The translations under genes and the position numbers were made by a program. 64,000 nucleotides of DNA from Ichthyophthirius multifiliis (taxonomy: Eukaryota; Ciliophora; Oligohymenophorea; Hymenostomatida), in the NCBI RefSeq assembly GCF_000220395.1, contig NW_004085876.1, forward strand, positions 1 to 64,000, read 5' to 3'. Of this stretch, positions 30,527 through 42,491 are shown one piece after another (position 1 is the stretch's first letter; each line of letters starts with the position of its first letter). The notes under the pieces are model-generated. The model was not told the origin of the DNA. It searched no databases and worked only from the letters and a program-made list of their open reading frames with translations.

Positions 30527-31513
30527 AACTGATAATAATATAAATATTAATGAAAAAAATAGTTAGATTAATAATTTAAATAACAAGCTGTTTTTGTTAA
30601 TTCAATATGCTAAAGTTATATTTTTATAGTTTTTAATAAAAAAAAAATGTTATAATATTTTAGAAAACATTCAATAATATATTTAAAAAGAATTTATTGA
30701 AAATTATAAAAACTATTATTACGTTAGTAATTAAATTTTTTCTTTAGATTATTTAAATAAAAATTATTAGTGAGATAAGAATTTATAAACCTCTTTAATT
30801 TAAATGATTGTAATTTAAAAACAATATATTTTAAACTTTTAGTGTTTGCTCTTATAAGCTATAGTGTTTTTAATGTAAAAAAATAAAAATATAATGTAAT
30901 AAATAAATTTTTATAAAAAAAAATAAAAGATGGAGGCTAGTAGCTATGTTTTAATAATTTAGCAACTATTAATTATTTTCGTATAAATAATTATTTAAAA
31001 AGTATTAAGGAAAGTATAAATTTTTAGTTCAAAAGACTTAATAAATTTATTTAATTTTAGAATTAAGTCTTTTAAGTATTTTTATGTTTCACTACTGATT
31101 GTTAATTTTTTTTTCATAAATTAAGAATTTTTAATGGCAAGAAATTTAATATGAACTATTATTATTATTCATAATGTTTTTTTTATTTATTTTAACAAAA
31201 AATATGAAATAAAGAAAAATATAAAAATTCTAATATAAACAAATATTTTTAAAAACGCTTTTAGTATATTAAAAAAATTTATATATTTTTTTTTTAACAT
31301 TTTTTATTAGATTTATTTAACTTTATTATAAGTACAATTTAATAAATTAAATTTATTATTAAAAGAAATATTAATTATATTTTTTTTTTAATTTATATTT
31401 TTAATAAAAAAATAATAATTTTTACTATTATTTTTTTAACCAATTTATATTATTAATAAATTTAAAAAAAATAAAGTTAAAATAATAATAACATAAAAAT
31501 TTAAGGATAATTA
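30527..31513. other. Intergenic with weak coding-like patches
   Basis: Open TGA-only frames on the plus strand at about 30527-30770 and 30925-31190 (the latter reading KDGGQQLCFNNLATINYF) look faintly protein-like but have no start, no recognised motif and need frame shifts. They could be debris of the preceding cysteine-rich gene. Not supported as genes. Confidence 0.35.
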
Positions 31514-34089
31514 ATGAAAAAAAAAGACTTAAATTTGAATGATAATTAATATAAATATGATATAATCAGAACTAATAGGATGTCAACTCCGGGAAACAAA
31601 AACAATTACTAAGCAGCTTAATATAATATTTATCCACAGACATCAAAAACAAATATTATAAATGGTATAAAATTATAAATTTAATAAAAAAATTATCAAA
31701 AATAAACAAAGATTATAATTCTAATTTTTTCAATCATTAGCCAAGAATTATTAACAAAAACATAAATAATTATAGTAATAAAGAATATATAACTACAAAT
31801 ACAATAAATGGTTAAATTCAAAATGCATAAACCAAAAATGGATTCAACAATATATAGTAAGTGATGAATTAGTAAAATAGCGACTATTTTTAATAATCAC
31901 AATAAGGATATTTTTTCAAAGATAAAAATAATGTTTATTAAAAAAATTAATTGAACACAAATCATAGATAATAAAATGAACAAAAAAATAATCATATTAC
32001 TAACAATAATAAAGCTTAAATAAATAATTATTTTACAAATCAGTAAAACGAGTAAAGATTATAATCATAAAAAAAAGTCGAAAAGGAATATTTTTAATAA
32101 GAAAAAAGCATATAAAAACCTTATTAGAATTATTCTAATGAGTATACTATTGATAACAAAATAGAATAAAATAAAATGAATTTAAATAACTTGATTAATT
32201 AATATAAGAGATAAAATACTTAAAAAAATAAAAATTCATTTCAATCATATTCAAATGAACAGCAATATTCGTCTTTATAAAATAATAACTAAAATTTAAA
32301 TGGGAATATTATTGATACTTAAAAAAATAACTCTTAGTAAAATCTAAATAAAAATGAGGATTTTATTAGTAGTTATACAACTAAAGTTAAAAAATAAGGT
32401 AAATAAAAAAAATTTATATATATTTAATAATAGAAATTATAATAATATAATAATAAAATGAAATTAATTTTTAAAAATATAATTATACGTAAATAAAAAT
32501 ATATATTTTTTTAATTTATTAAAAAGTTAATTTTTTATATTTTTTTGAAATTTGAATTTTATATTTCTTTAATATATTTTTATATTTTCTTATGTTTTAA
32601 ATTTATAAATTTATTTTTTTATTTTAAATTAAAACAAAAAGATAGTGTAATTAAATAAGTAGAATAATCAAATTAGTTAATAAATAACAATAATAACTTT
32701 TCATAAAATTTAAGTTTAAATAAACATTAATAACCTTAATATGAACATAATGAAGACTAAAAAAACTCAAAGCCATATTTTTTAGAAGTAATTCATCAAA
32801 AAAAGAAGTGAAAAATCCAATAATTTAAGGATAATAAATATTTTCGACTAATTATTTACATAATACAAATATTTAATTTTTAAATTAAGATAAAAAAAAG
32901 TTATTAAATGAAAATTTATAAAAATAAACAATTAAACAACAAATCAGCAACTTTAGTTAAACAATAAGTAGTTAATAAAAATTAATAGCTTAGATGTAGC
33001 AAGAAAAATAATCCCATTTATAAGTACAATAATAAAATTATCAATCAAAATAATTATAATAATAATAAAATTAATAAAATCATTTATAATAATTATAATA
33101 TAATTATTAATCTTTAAATAAAAATAAACCTTAATAAACATAATCATAATAATCCTTTTTTTTAATAATAAAATAATATATAGTCGTAAATAACATAGTT
33201 ATAATAATAATAATACTAAATACATCAAAATTAAATAAAAGATAATATTTAATATGGTTATTATATGTCTAGTCTTCACAAAAGTTATTAAAGACCTTTA
33301 CCTTAAGATTATTTTTCCCAATTGTTTCGAGAGCATTTTATTTAAACATATTAAGGAATTTTATTTTCTAATGTAGCGAAATTGAATTATGATATATCAA
33401 AAACACCTTAATTTAATTAAAAAAAGTTTATTTAAAAAAAATAAAAGTCCTTATTAAAAACAATAATATTTGATTTAGATGAAACACTAATACACTGTAA
33501 TGATAATTCTACATTAAATTCAGATGTCTCTTTGTGTGTAAAATTTCCTATGAACCAAACTTTAAATATAGGTCTAAATATTAGACCTTATGCTTAATAA
33601 GTGTTAAAAGAGCTAAGTTAAGATTTTGAAATTGTAGTATTTACAGCTAGCCATGGATGTTATGCTGAAGCAGTTATTAATTATTTAGATCCTTAAAGAA
33701 AATATATTCACCATTATTTTTTTAGAGAGTAATGTGTAAAAACCTCATAGGGTGTTTTTGTTAAAGATTTGAGAATTTTTGCTGATAGAAATTTGTAAGA
33801 TATTGTTTTAGTAGATAATGCAGCTTATAGTTTTGCGTTTTAAATTGAAAATGGAATTCCTATTTTACCTTTTTATGATAATAAAAAAGATTAAGAATTA
33901 TTATATTTATAAAGTTATTTAAAATAATTTCTTAATGTAGGGGATGTTAGAGAAGTTAATAAAAATTATTTCAAATTTCATATGTATAATAATTCTGGAG
34001 GGGTTGATAAGTTATACGAGAAATTATTTAATAAATAATAACAAGCTAACGAAAATAAAAATTAAATTCATAATAAATAGAATTATTGA
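31514..34089 (+). CDS. SCP/FCP1-type (NIF domain) phosphatase with long Q/N-rich N-terminus
   Basis: Start ATG 31514, stop TGA 34087-34089. Introns 31665-31711 (47 nt) and 32399-32641 (243 nt). The C-terminal 190 residues form a HAD-fold CTD-small-phosphatase-like domain: catalytic IIFDLDETLIHC (DxDx[T/V] motif), LNIRPYAQQVL, EIVVFTASHGCYAEAVINYL, and ILVDN-type loop DIVLVDNAAYSF. Members dephosphorylate phosphoserines, including the RNA polymerase II C-terminal repeats. The preceding 500 or so residues are low-complexity Asn/Gln/Ser/Lys. Two breaks occur in that part: one missing base at the T run 32778-32783, and one at 33156-33163 that is explained either by an extra T or by a 160-nt intron 33024-33183, which would remove a poly-Q/N stretch. 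Both models give totals divisible by three (761 or 708 residues). Confidence 0.85.
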
Positions 34090-35478
34090 TATTTATTTAT
34101 GTAATTATAATTTTTTTCTTCTTCTATAATTGAAATTAAAAAAATTACCTTATATTTTGTATTTTTAAAATGAATTATATATTTAATATTTCTTTATTTA
34201 TAGTATGTATTTTTTTTATATTTCTATATTTTTTTTTTGGTTAAATTTTATTATTTTGTTTTAATTTTATATATTTTTTTATTTTATAAATAGAATAAGT
34301 TAGTTCTATTAATTTTTTTATATATTTTTTTAAATAAAATATCGAAAATTTTATTTGCTTATTTGTTTGACATTTAATTCGAATATATGTTTTTATTTTC
34401 AATTAGAATCTAAAAATTTAATAAAAACTAATTGTTAGTTAATTAAAATATTTTATAATAAAAAAAGTATATCCGACTGATTTCAATGATTTATAAAAAT
34501 TATACATTTATATAAAAAAGACTATTATATTAATAAGAAAAAGCTGATATTATAAAAATATAAGTATTTATATTAATAAGGCTAAGAAATAATTCAACAT
34601 ATAACTAATGGTTATTTAATTAAATATTTTTTAAAAAATAAAATAAAAAATTAATATTATAATAACAAATATCTTACTAAATATAACATTTATTAAAAAA
34701 GCAAAAGAAAAATTAAAATATTTATTATTAATTAAATAATATCATTTTATGGATTATAGTTTTTTTTTAATTTATTTATGAATATTAGGATAAAATTAAA
34801 ATCAAATTAAATCTAACCTCATTTTTTAGAATTATAAAAATATTTATGTATTAAATATAAAAATAATAATCATAAATTTATAAATAGGAGGAAAATCGAA
34901 ATTTTAAAATTAAAATAATATAAATTTATAATTAAGGCTTATAATTTATAAATTATATTTATATCAATATTTTATTATTCCTTAACTATTTTAATTTTTT
35001 ATACTATAAATAAATAAATATATAATTAAAAAATAAAATTTACTGTTTTAGAAGTTAACAATATTTATATTTTTAAATTAAATAATTATTTATATTAATA
35101 TTAAAAAAAAATATATATTTTATTTATAAAAAAAAATTATTTTATAATATTTTTTCTAATTTTTTTTATCATAACTGCTTTATTAAAAAAAGATTTCCCT
35201 TAATTTAAAATTTTATAATGAAAAATATATATATAAATAAATAAAGTCCTTTTCAAAATTAAATTGTAAAATAAATAAAATTAAACATTATTGCGCATTA
35301 TTTAAATTTTTTAGCGCGCGAAAAAAAAATAAAAAATGAATTTTTCATACTATAAATTTTTCTTTTTTTAATAAATATAAAATAAAAAAAATAACATTCT
35401 ATAAAAATAAAAACAAAAAATCAAAAAACAAAAAAACAAAAAATTAAAAACATTTTTTATTAAAAGTTAATATAGTAA
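34090..35478. other. Intergenic; G/C-containing motif near 35.3 kb
   Basis: AT-rich with no gene seen. The only striking feature is TTGCGCATT (35291-35299) and AGCGCGCGAAAA (35313-35324), about 155 bp upstream of the next start codon; see the regulatory entry. Confidence 0.5.
35291..35324. promoter_or_regulatory. Candidate E2F/DP-like promoter element
   Basis: GCGCGAAA at 35316-35323 fits the E2F consensus TTTSSCGC read on the opposite strand. In a region with hardly any G or C, two CpG-containing clusters 15 bp apart are conspicuous. Position, about 155 bp before the ATG at 35479, suits a promoter. Binding is inference. Confidence 0.35.
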
Positions 35479-35990
35479 ATGAGCAATAATTACATGCAAT
35501 AAAGTGATTAAAAAAGATAAGCGTTAAATAATATATCAACAAGAAAAAATTAAGAAGATTATAAGTTTAATGAAAAGCAATAATTTTCAGTTTTTTAAAC
35601 AAAATCAAATGAACAGATAAAATAATCTACAAACAATTAAATTAATAATTAGATTGAAATGTTAAGACATGCATTAAAAGAAGCAATTGATGAGAATGAA
35701 ATTGTAAATTTTAATATATAAACTATCTAATATTTATTTATTTAAAATCATAATTTATAACATTCAGTTAAGAAATAGAGTTTCAGAAGTTGAGGCTCTT
35801 TATGCTGCAGCTGAGGATGAAGTTTTAAAAAGAGATTAATGTATATAAGAACTAATATGTTAAATAGAAAAAGTATTATTTATAATATTTATTATTTTTT
35901 ATTTTTATATTTTTTTTAAATAATTTTTTTTAGTTAAGCATATAAACTGAATCTAATAAATAAATGAGAAAAAGAATTAATAGTTTATGA
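35479..35990 (+). CDS. Small coiled-coil protein (128 aa), family uncertain
   Basis: Start ATG 35479, introns 35704-35767 (64 nt) and 35873-35933 (61 nt), stop TGA 35988-35990; all phases are zero and the exons are clean. The first 60 residues are Gln/Asn/Ser-rich and basic. The rest is one amphipathic helix: MLRHALKEAIDENEILRNR, then VSEVEALYAAAEDEVLKRDQ, then IQELICQIEKL. The length and heptad pattern recall the dimerising coiled coil of geminin-family proteins, but composition alone does not prove this. An E2F-like motif lies upstream. Call is a real gene of unknown function. Confidence 0.75.
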
Positions 35991-36586
35991 TAATATAGTT
36001 ATAAAATGTAAAAATAAACATCTATGTATTTATATTTTTTGTTAAAGTTTTTAAAATATAATAATGTATTATTTATTTGTTTTAATTAATGTTAAAGATA
36101 ATTATATTAATTATATAATATAAAAATTATAAAATATTTTAGTATTTATTATTATAATATTTATATTTCAAATATTATTATTGTGAATAATTTTTTCACA
36201 TATTTTATTTGAATATGATTATTTTACAAATTATAACTATATTATTAAATATTTAAATTATTAAAAATCTTTAATAGAAATGTATAAAAATTAATGAGTA
36301 TATATAATTAATTAAATGAGGACAAATATATTGTTTATTATTTATTGAATATTTAATTTAAATTAATAAATATATATTAATTTTTTAGTTTGATTGTTAT
36401 TCTTTAAAATTACTTGAATTTAAAAATAAAAAAATATTTTTTAATCATAAAATTTAAATATAAATATACTTTTTATTCATTAATAAACCTAAAATATATA
36501 TTTATTTCTTATATTACTTTATATTGTTTTATTTTATTTTAATTTAATAATAAAAAATCAAACAAATATATATATAAATTAATAAT
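35991..36586. other. Intergenic, nothing recognised
   Basis: About 600 bp of A/T-rich DNA between two plus-strand genes. No coding frame, RNA gene or notable repeat was seen. Confidence 0.6.
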
Positions 36587-38221
36587 ATGGCCGATATTTA
36601 ATTATAAATATTTTAATTAAACACACATTCTGGTGAAGAAGATTTAAAATAATGCATATAATGGTTGACTTAAATATTTTAATAAAAAACTTCGAAATTA
36701 ATATCTATAGTAGTTAAGCTTACAAATATAAATATTTCTTCATTAAGTTCATTAAGTGACCTCGATAATCTTACATAAAATTAATTAGAAAGTAAAGAAG
36801 AAACAATAAAATAATAAAATTAAAATGAAAATATAACTAATGATAGTTGTTTAGAATATTAAATTAAAGGTAATTAATTATATAATTAGTAAAATTATGA
36901 AGAAGCATTAGAATATTTTAAAAAATCTTAAAATTTAGTATAATAATAAGAATCAGATTAAAAAAATTAAATTATTTTTAATAACTACATATATACAGCC
37001 ACTACATATACTAAACTAAAATAAACGAAAGAGGCTATAGATTAATTTTAATTAGCTTTAGAAGAAATAAAGTAAAATAACGTTAATTTAAATTAAGTAT
37101 AATTAGATGATAATATAACTAATAATCTTTTATATTATCTCCATTTTAATTTAGGAAATTTATATTAAGAATAAAATAATATAGATAAATAAATTGAACA
37201 CTTGGAGGAAGCTTATTAAAATATAAAAGAATCAAAAAATATTTCAATATTCAAAATAGAAGCAAATTTACTAAACAACTTAGGAATAGCATATTACTCT
37301 AAGTTATAATTAGAAAAGGCAATATAATATTTTTAAAAATCTTTAGAATAATTAAAAATTTATATTAATAATAATACAGATGATAAATAGTCATTTTTAT
37401 CTTATGGAAATCGTTTAAATAATGTATTTATATACAAAAAGCATTTTTTTTTTTTAAAAAAAAAAAAGTTAGGAGAAGCCTATAAAAAGAATAAATAATA
37501 CGAAGAAGCAAAAAATGCATTTTAAGAAAGTTTAAAATATAAACAAGAATATTATGATGGCTAAAACGACAATTCTTTGGAATCAGAAATTTCTATAATT
37601 AATACATTAAATAATTTAGCTACAACTGAATAAATACTTAAAAATTATTAAATCGCAATTGATACTTATTAATACTGTTTAGATAAATATCAAAAATTTT
37701 AAAATTAAGACTAAGATTTATTAGTTAATATTGCAAATATTAAAAATCATAAAGGAGAATGTCATAAATTTCTTTCATAAAATGAAATTGCTGAAAGTCT
37801 TTTTAAAGATTCTTATGAAAGCAAACTTTAAATTCTTGGTTTAACAAATAAAAACACATTAACTTCTGCTTGTAATTATGGATAAATATTATTTTTATTA
37901 AAAAAATACAAACTTTCTATTGATATTTATAAATAAACTTTAAAAGCTTAAAAAGAAATATTAGATGAAAACGATGATGCTATAGGATAAACTCTTAATA
38001 ATTTAGGGTTTAAATTCTATATTAAATATTTTATATATTATTTTATTTATAATAGTACTGTTTTATCTTAAGATAATTAATTTAATGAAGCCGAAGATTA
38101 TATATCTTAAGCAATTTAAATATTCGAAAAAAGCGATAAAATATCTTTAACTAATATTGAGAAAATTAAAAAAAATTTGAAATCAATATAACGTAAAAAA
38201 TAAAATAAAGAATAACAATGA
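36587..38221 (+). CDS. Tetratricopeptide-repeat protein (kinesin light chain-like TPRs)
   Basis: Start ATG 36587, introns 37424-37468 (45 nt) and 38008-38055 (48 nt, phase 2), stop TGA 38219-38221; 513 residues. At least six TPR-like helix pairs are visible, for example GNQLYNQQNYEEALEYFKKS, LHFNLGNLYQEQ, LLNNLGIAYYSKLQLEKAIQ, LGEAYKKNKQYEEAKNAF, TLNNLATTEQILKNYQIAI and LNNLGTVLSQDNQFNEAEDY. The LNNLG...Y..A pattern is that of TPR_12/kinesin-light-chain-type repeats used for protein docking. No catalytic domain is present. Partner unknown; in ciliates such proteins are common cilia and trafficking adaptors (inference). Confidence 0.85.
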
Positions 38222-40294
38222 GAATATTATTTAATTTTATATGCCTTATTATTTATAAACTTATTATATATTATTTGAATATATGATATTAAAATATAAT
38301 AATTTTATATACTAAAATAAATATTAGTCAACATTTAACAAAAAAATAATTTAATATTTAATTTTATATTTAAAGTATAATTAATGCTTATTAAGTATTA
38401 TATATTTATAATTTTTATTTAACTTTTATATATGTAATAGTATTTATAATAAAAAATAATCATAATTTTATTAATTATACTATAATTTATAAAACTCTTT
38501 ATTTTAAACTAATAATTTATATTTTTTACTCATACCAATTATTCTAAATATAAATTTTAAGATTTAAGAAATATATTAAGACATTACAAAATTATCTGGA
38601 TATCTCTATTTTATTTTCGATATAATTATTTATAATATTATTAATCTCAAAATTAAAAATCTATCATTTGCTGCTTTTATTAAAAGATTTAATATAATAA
38701 TGATTTTTAAATATTTTTTTATTTAATATTATATACAAATAAATTTAATTCTTATATATTAAAGAGAACAGGTAATAATTATATAAAAAGATAATAATTA
38801 ACTATTTTTTTTAAAAAAAATTAATAAAAATAATGATAATCAATAAAAAATATAATTCAATAAGGATAAATATATGAAAATACAAACGAATTATTTTTTT
38901 AACTAAAGATATAAATAAAAATATAAACTAACTTTTCTAAATTAAATGATTTAAAATATTCATAATAATTATATTTTTTTTTTTAATAATTATGGATATT
39001 CTGAACTTACTGCAAAATAAATTTGGTTTTTTGAGATAATTATTTTAGGATTTATTTATAAATTTTTATTTTAATTGTGATTCTTTATCTTTTTATGGAT
39101 AAAAAATTTAGAAAGACATAAATTTTTATATTTTCATATATTTATGAAATTGGAAGTACTAATAATATATGTAATATTTATTTTAATAAAAAAAAAGTAA
39201 ACAGTACACTTATAATAATTAATTTTTATTTCCGAATCGAGATAATGAAAAAGATAATAAAAAAATATGTGTTTGATTATTATTTAAATTAATAAATAAA
39301 TATTAAAGTTTAAAATCTTAAAATATGTTTATAAATTAAAAGATTAATTAATTAGTTACAAAGTATTTATTATTAAATAAAAAAAAAAAAAAAAATTTTT
39401 GAGATAAACTAATAGTTAAATATATATTATTATTTTTATATTTGAAGATTAAATTAAAATAAAAATGAATTTTAATATGTTATATATAAAAAAAAAAATA
39501 TATTATTTATAAAAACAAAAAATATATTTATAAATTTTTTAATAATTTTTAGTAAAATATTATAAATTGATATATATATATATATATATATATCTTATAA
39601 ATAAATAATTATATAAAAATAAAAAAAAAAAATAAAAAAAAAATTAAAAGAAAAAAAAAGTTAAAAAATAAAAAAAGTGAATAAGAAACAAATATTTTTT
39701 AATTATAAAATATAATTAAAAAATATTAATAATAAAAAAAATAAAAGAAATTATATATAAGTAAATATATATTTATATATTTATATATTTATATATTTAT
39801 ATATTTATATATTTATATATTTATTTTTATACATTCTTTATTTTAATAATTTAAAATAATGATTTTTTTTTTTTTTTTTTTTATAAAATAAAATGATATA
39901 TTTTATGAATAAAGATTTTATTATATTTTTAATTAACTTTTTATAATTTTCATTTTATGATTTAAATTTTTATTTAATTAATGTCTTAAATTATATTTTT
40001 TTATATTTAAAATTAAATCTATTCCTTTACTCAATCAATATTTACATTTTTTTTTTAATAATCTATACAATAAATAGTATTTTTATAAAATTTTCTATTA
40101 ATATTTTTTATAAAATAATTATTCTTTATAATGATAATACTTCCGCTTACTTTACAATATATATTATATAATTTTTTTTTATCAATTTTAATTGTATTAT
40201 AAATAAAAACAAAAATAATTTCATAAAAAATATTAATTCAAATTAAAAACAGAATTTAATTAATAATTGATTTAATTTTAAAATATACTAAAAA
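38222..40294. other. 2-kb AT-rich intergenic region with TA and 8-bp repeats
   Basis: No gene seen on either strand. Contains a TA run at about 39571-39592 and an 8-bp TTTATATA tandem array at about 39767-39822. Confidence 0.55.
39767..39822. repeat. Tandem 8-bp (TTTATATA)n array
   Basis: About seven consecutive TTTATATA units in intergenic DNA downstream of the TPR gene. Simple-sequence repeat. Confidence 0.8.
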
Positions 40295-42205
40295 ATGCAA
40301 AATCAAATATAAGATGCATAAATAGAACATTAAATATAATAAATTGAATTATAAAAAGAATCTACAACAACTGAAATTTTCTAAGATTAACGATCAAAAG
40401 CAATTGAATTTTAAAACTAAGCCTTGAAAAATGAGTACTAATCAAAATCGAAAGGACCTACATAAAAGTTCCAGAAATATTTCAACCCATCCCACCCTGT
40501 CTTAATAGAAGACAAAACATAATTTCAACAAACAGAAATACCTATAAGTGTATTAGATTAACTTTTTATAGATTACGATCAAGAATAATAATAAAAAAAA
40601 AACTAAGAAAATTAAACAACAAGTGTATTATAATTACCTGAAAAAGTGAATTCAATATATCCATTTTATGAGACAGTAGGAAAATTAATGTATGTATATG
40701 GAGATTAAATACGTAATGACTAAAAAGCAGTAGAAATGATGCATTCCTAAATCGAGGAATTAATAAAGGGTATTTTTAATGTGAAAATAATGGATAGGGT
40801 TGTAAAAAATATTGTTTAAACAAGCTAAAATATGTTTAATTTGGAAGAAAATTCGGAGAATTTTTAATTTCCGAAATCGTCAAATAAAATAAAATAAGGA
40901 TTTAATAATTATTTGAAGTATATTTTTGAGGATTAATATAAGATTTTTTGGGAATTCAATAAAACTTATAAATAAATAAAAGAGGAAGGTGGATTACATA
41001 AATTAAAAAAATAAATTCATTCATAAAATTAAAATAATTCTATTAATAGTAGTGGTATGTCAAGTTTTTAAAGTGAAGAAGAAGAAAGTGAAATCTCAAG
41101 TAGTCAAAGTGAAGAAATTAGAGATATGAAAAAAAGATTTGATGAATATAATAATTAGAATGTTTAGATTTATAGTGATAGAAGTAGTTAATAAGACGAA
41201 GAAAATGAACAAGAAGAAGAAGAAAATAATAAAATAGATAGTGAAAGTGATGATGTTTTTGAAAAAAAATAAGTAATAAATAATGAAGGAGGAGAGAGAA
41301 ATTTTGAAGAAGAAAAAGCTGACTTTTATGCTTAATTATTAAAAAAGATAAATAAAATGGATTAAAATACATAAAATATATATGAATAATAATACATATA
41401 GAGGATTTAATTTAATCAATAAAGAATAGAAAGAATGCATTTATAAGAATGGGATTATTACATGAAAAGTAGATCTGTGAAATTTTACAATAATCATATT
41501 TAAAATAGAGAAGCTTTTTTAAAATTTGTTGATGATGGCTAAAAAGGAAAACATTTTTAAAATTTAATTTAACTTTTTGGTCCATTTTTATCTTATTGTT
41601 TTAGTAAAATAATTGCTTGTATTGTAGAACAGATTTTAAGGTAAAAAAATGACGGAAATTTATAGGAAATACAAGAATCTTTAAATGAGGTTGATGTTTA
41701 AGTTTTTGGAAATTAAATTATTGATAAATATATTAATAGGGCTAAAAAATATGCTTTTACAAAGGAAAAATTAATTAAATAAGCTTTTGGAATTTTTCAA
41801 TAGGATTTTTTTTAGGAAAACTATAATAAAGTCATTAATATTTAATGCAAAAGTAAAGATTTGAAAAATTAATGGAAAGCTCTTAAAAATTCATCAAAAA
41901 AAATGTGGGCGGAAAGAGTTTTAGCGGAAAAACAAGTAAAAAAAAGTATTTAGTAAAAGGAATTGATTGATAAAAGTAATTGTGTAAATACTTACGCAAT
42001 GTATTTATATGAGGAAGTTTAGAAAAATAATTAGGTAAGTTTTGGGAAAGTTTTTAAAAATTGGTTCTTTAATAATGATAATGTTAGAAATTTGTAAAAT
42101 AGTTAAAGTAATAATAAAAGAGGGGCGTAAAGTTTGAATGGATAGATTAATGAGTAAATGTTTTATAAAAAAAAATAAGTTAAATTAGAAAGTATTTTTG
42201 ACTGA
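40295..42205 (+). CDS. SPT3/SUPT3H-like SAGA subunit (TAF13-type histone fold)
   Basis: Intronless, 636 residues, ATG 40295 to TGA 42203-42205. Near residue 120-145 is a TAF13/SPT3-type histone-fold start, VGKLMYVYGDQIRNDQKAVE followed by HSQIEELI. After an acidic Ser/Glu linker (residues about 255-340) comes the SPT3 C-terminal pattern: RMHLQEWDYYMKSRSVKFY, where SPT3 has RM..T...Y..WSECRQASFT, and then LFGPFLSYCFSKIIACIVEQ, where SPT3 has DILGFLTFEIVQTLTEEAL, the second histone fold. SPT3 links the SAGA coactivator to TBP. Key differences are a weakened second helix after the first fold and a longer tail. A TAF13 paralogue with extension is the alternative. Confidence 0.7.
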
Positions 42206-42491
42206 TATTTTATATATATATAAAAATATATTTATTTTATTTAATTTCATTTTACTATTTTTGTAATTTTATTTTTTTAAAAAATGAATATAATAATATA
42301 ATATATATGTATATATATTATATATTTATATAATTTTATATTATATATATATTTTTCCATTTTTTTATTTTTATTTTATTATTTTGCTGCTTTTTTAGAA
42401 ATATTTTTATATAATTATTTTTCTTTTTTTTTATAAAAAATTTAATAAGATATTTAAAAAAAAATTATATTTTTAAATTTAATACGTATAA
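42206..42491. other. Short intergenic gap between SPT3-like and INO80B-like genes
   Basis: 286 bp, AT-rich with a small TA-rich inverted segment near 42296-42350. Serves as 3' end and promoter between two co-oriented chromatin genes. Confidence 0.5.

Noticed and set aside
41118-41372. Minus-strand frame rich in Leu/His/Phe
   Set aside because: Antisense shadow of the acidic Ser/Glu linker of the SPT3-like gene, which is intact on the plus strand.
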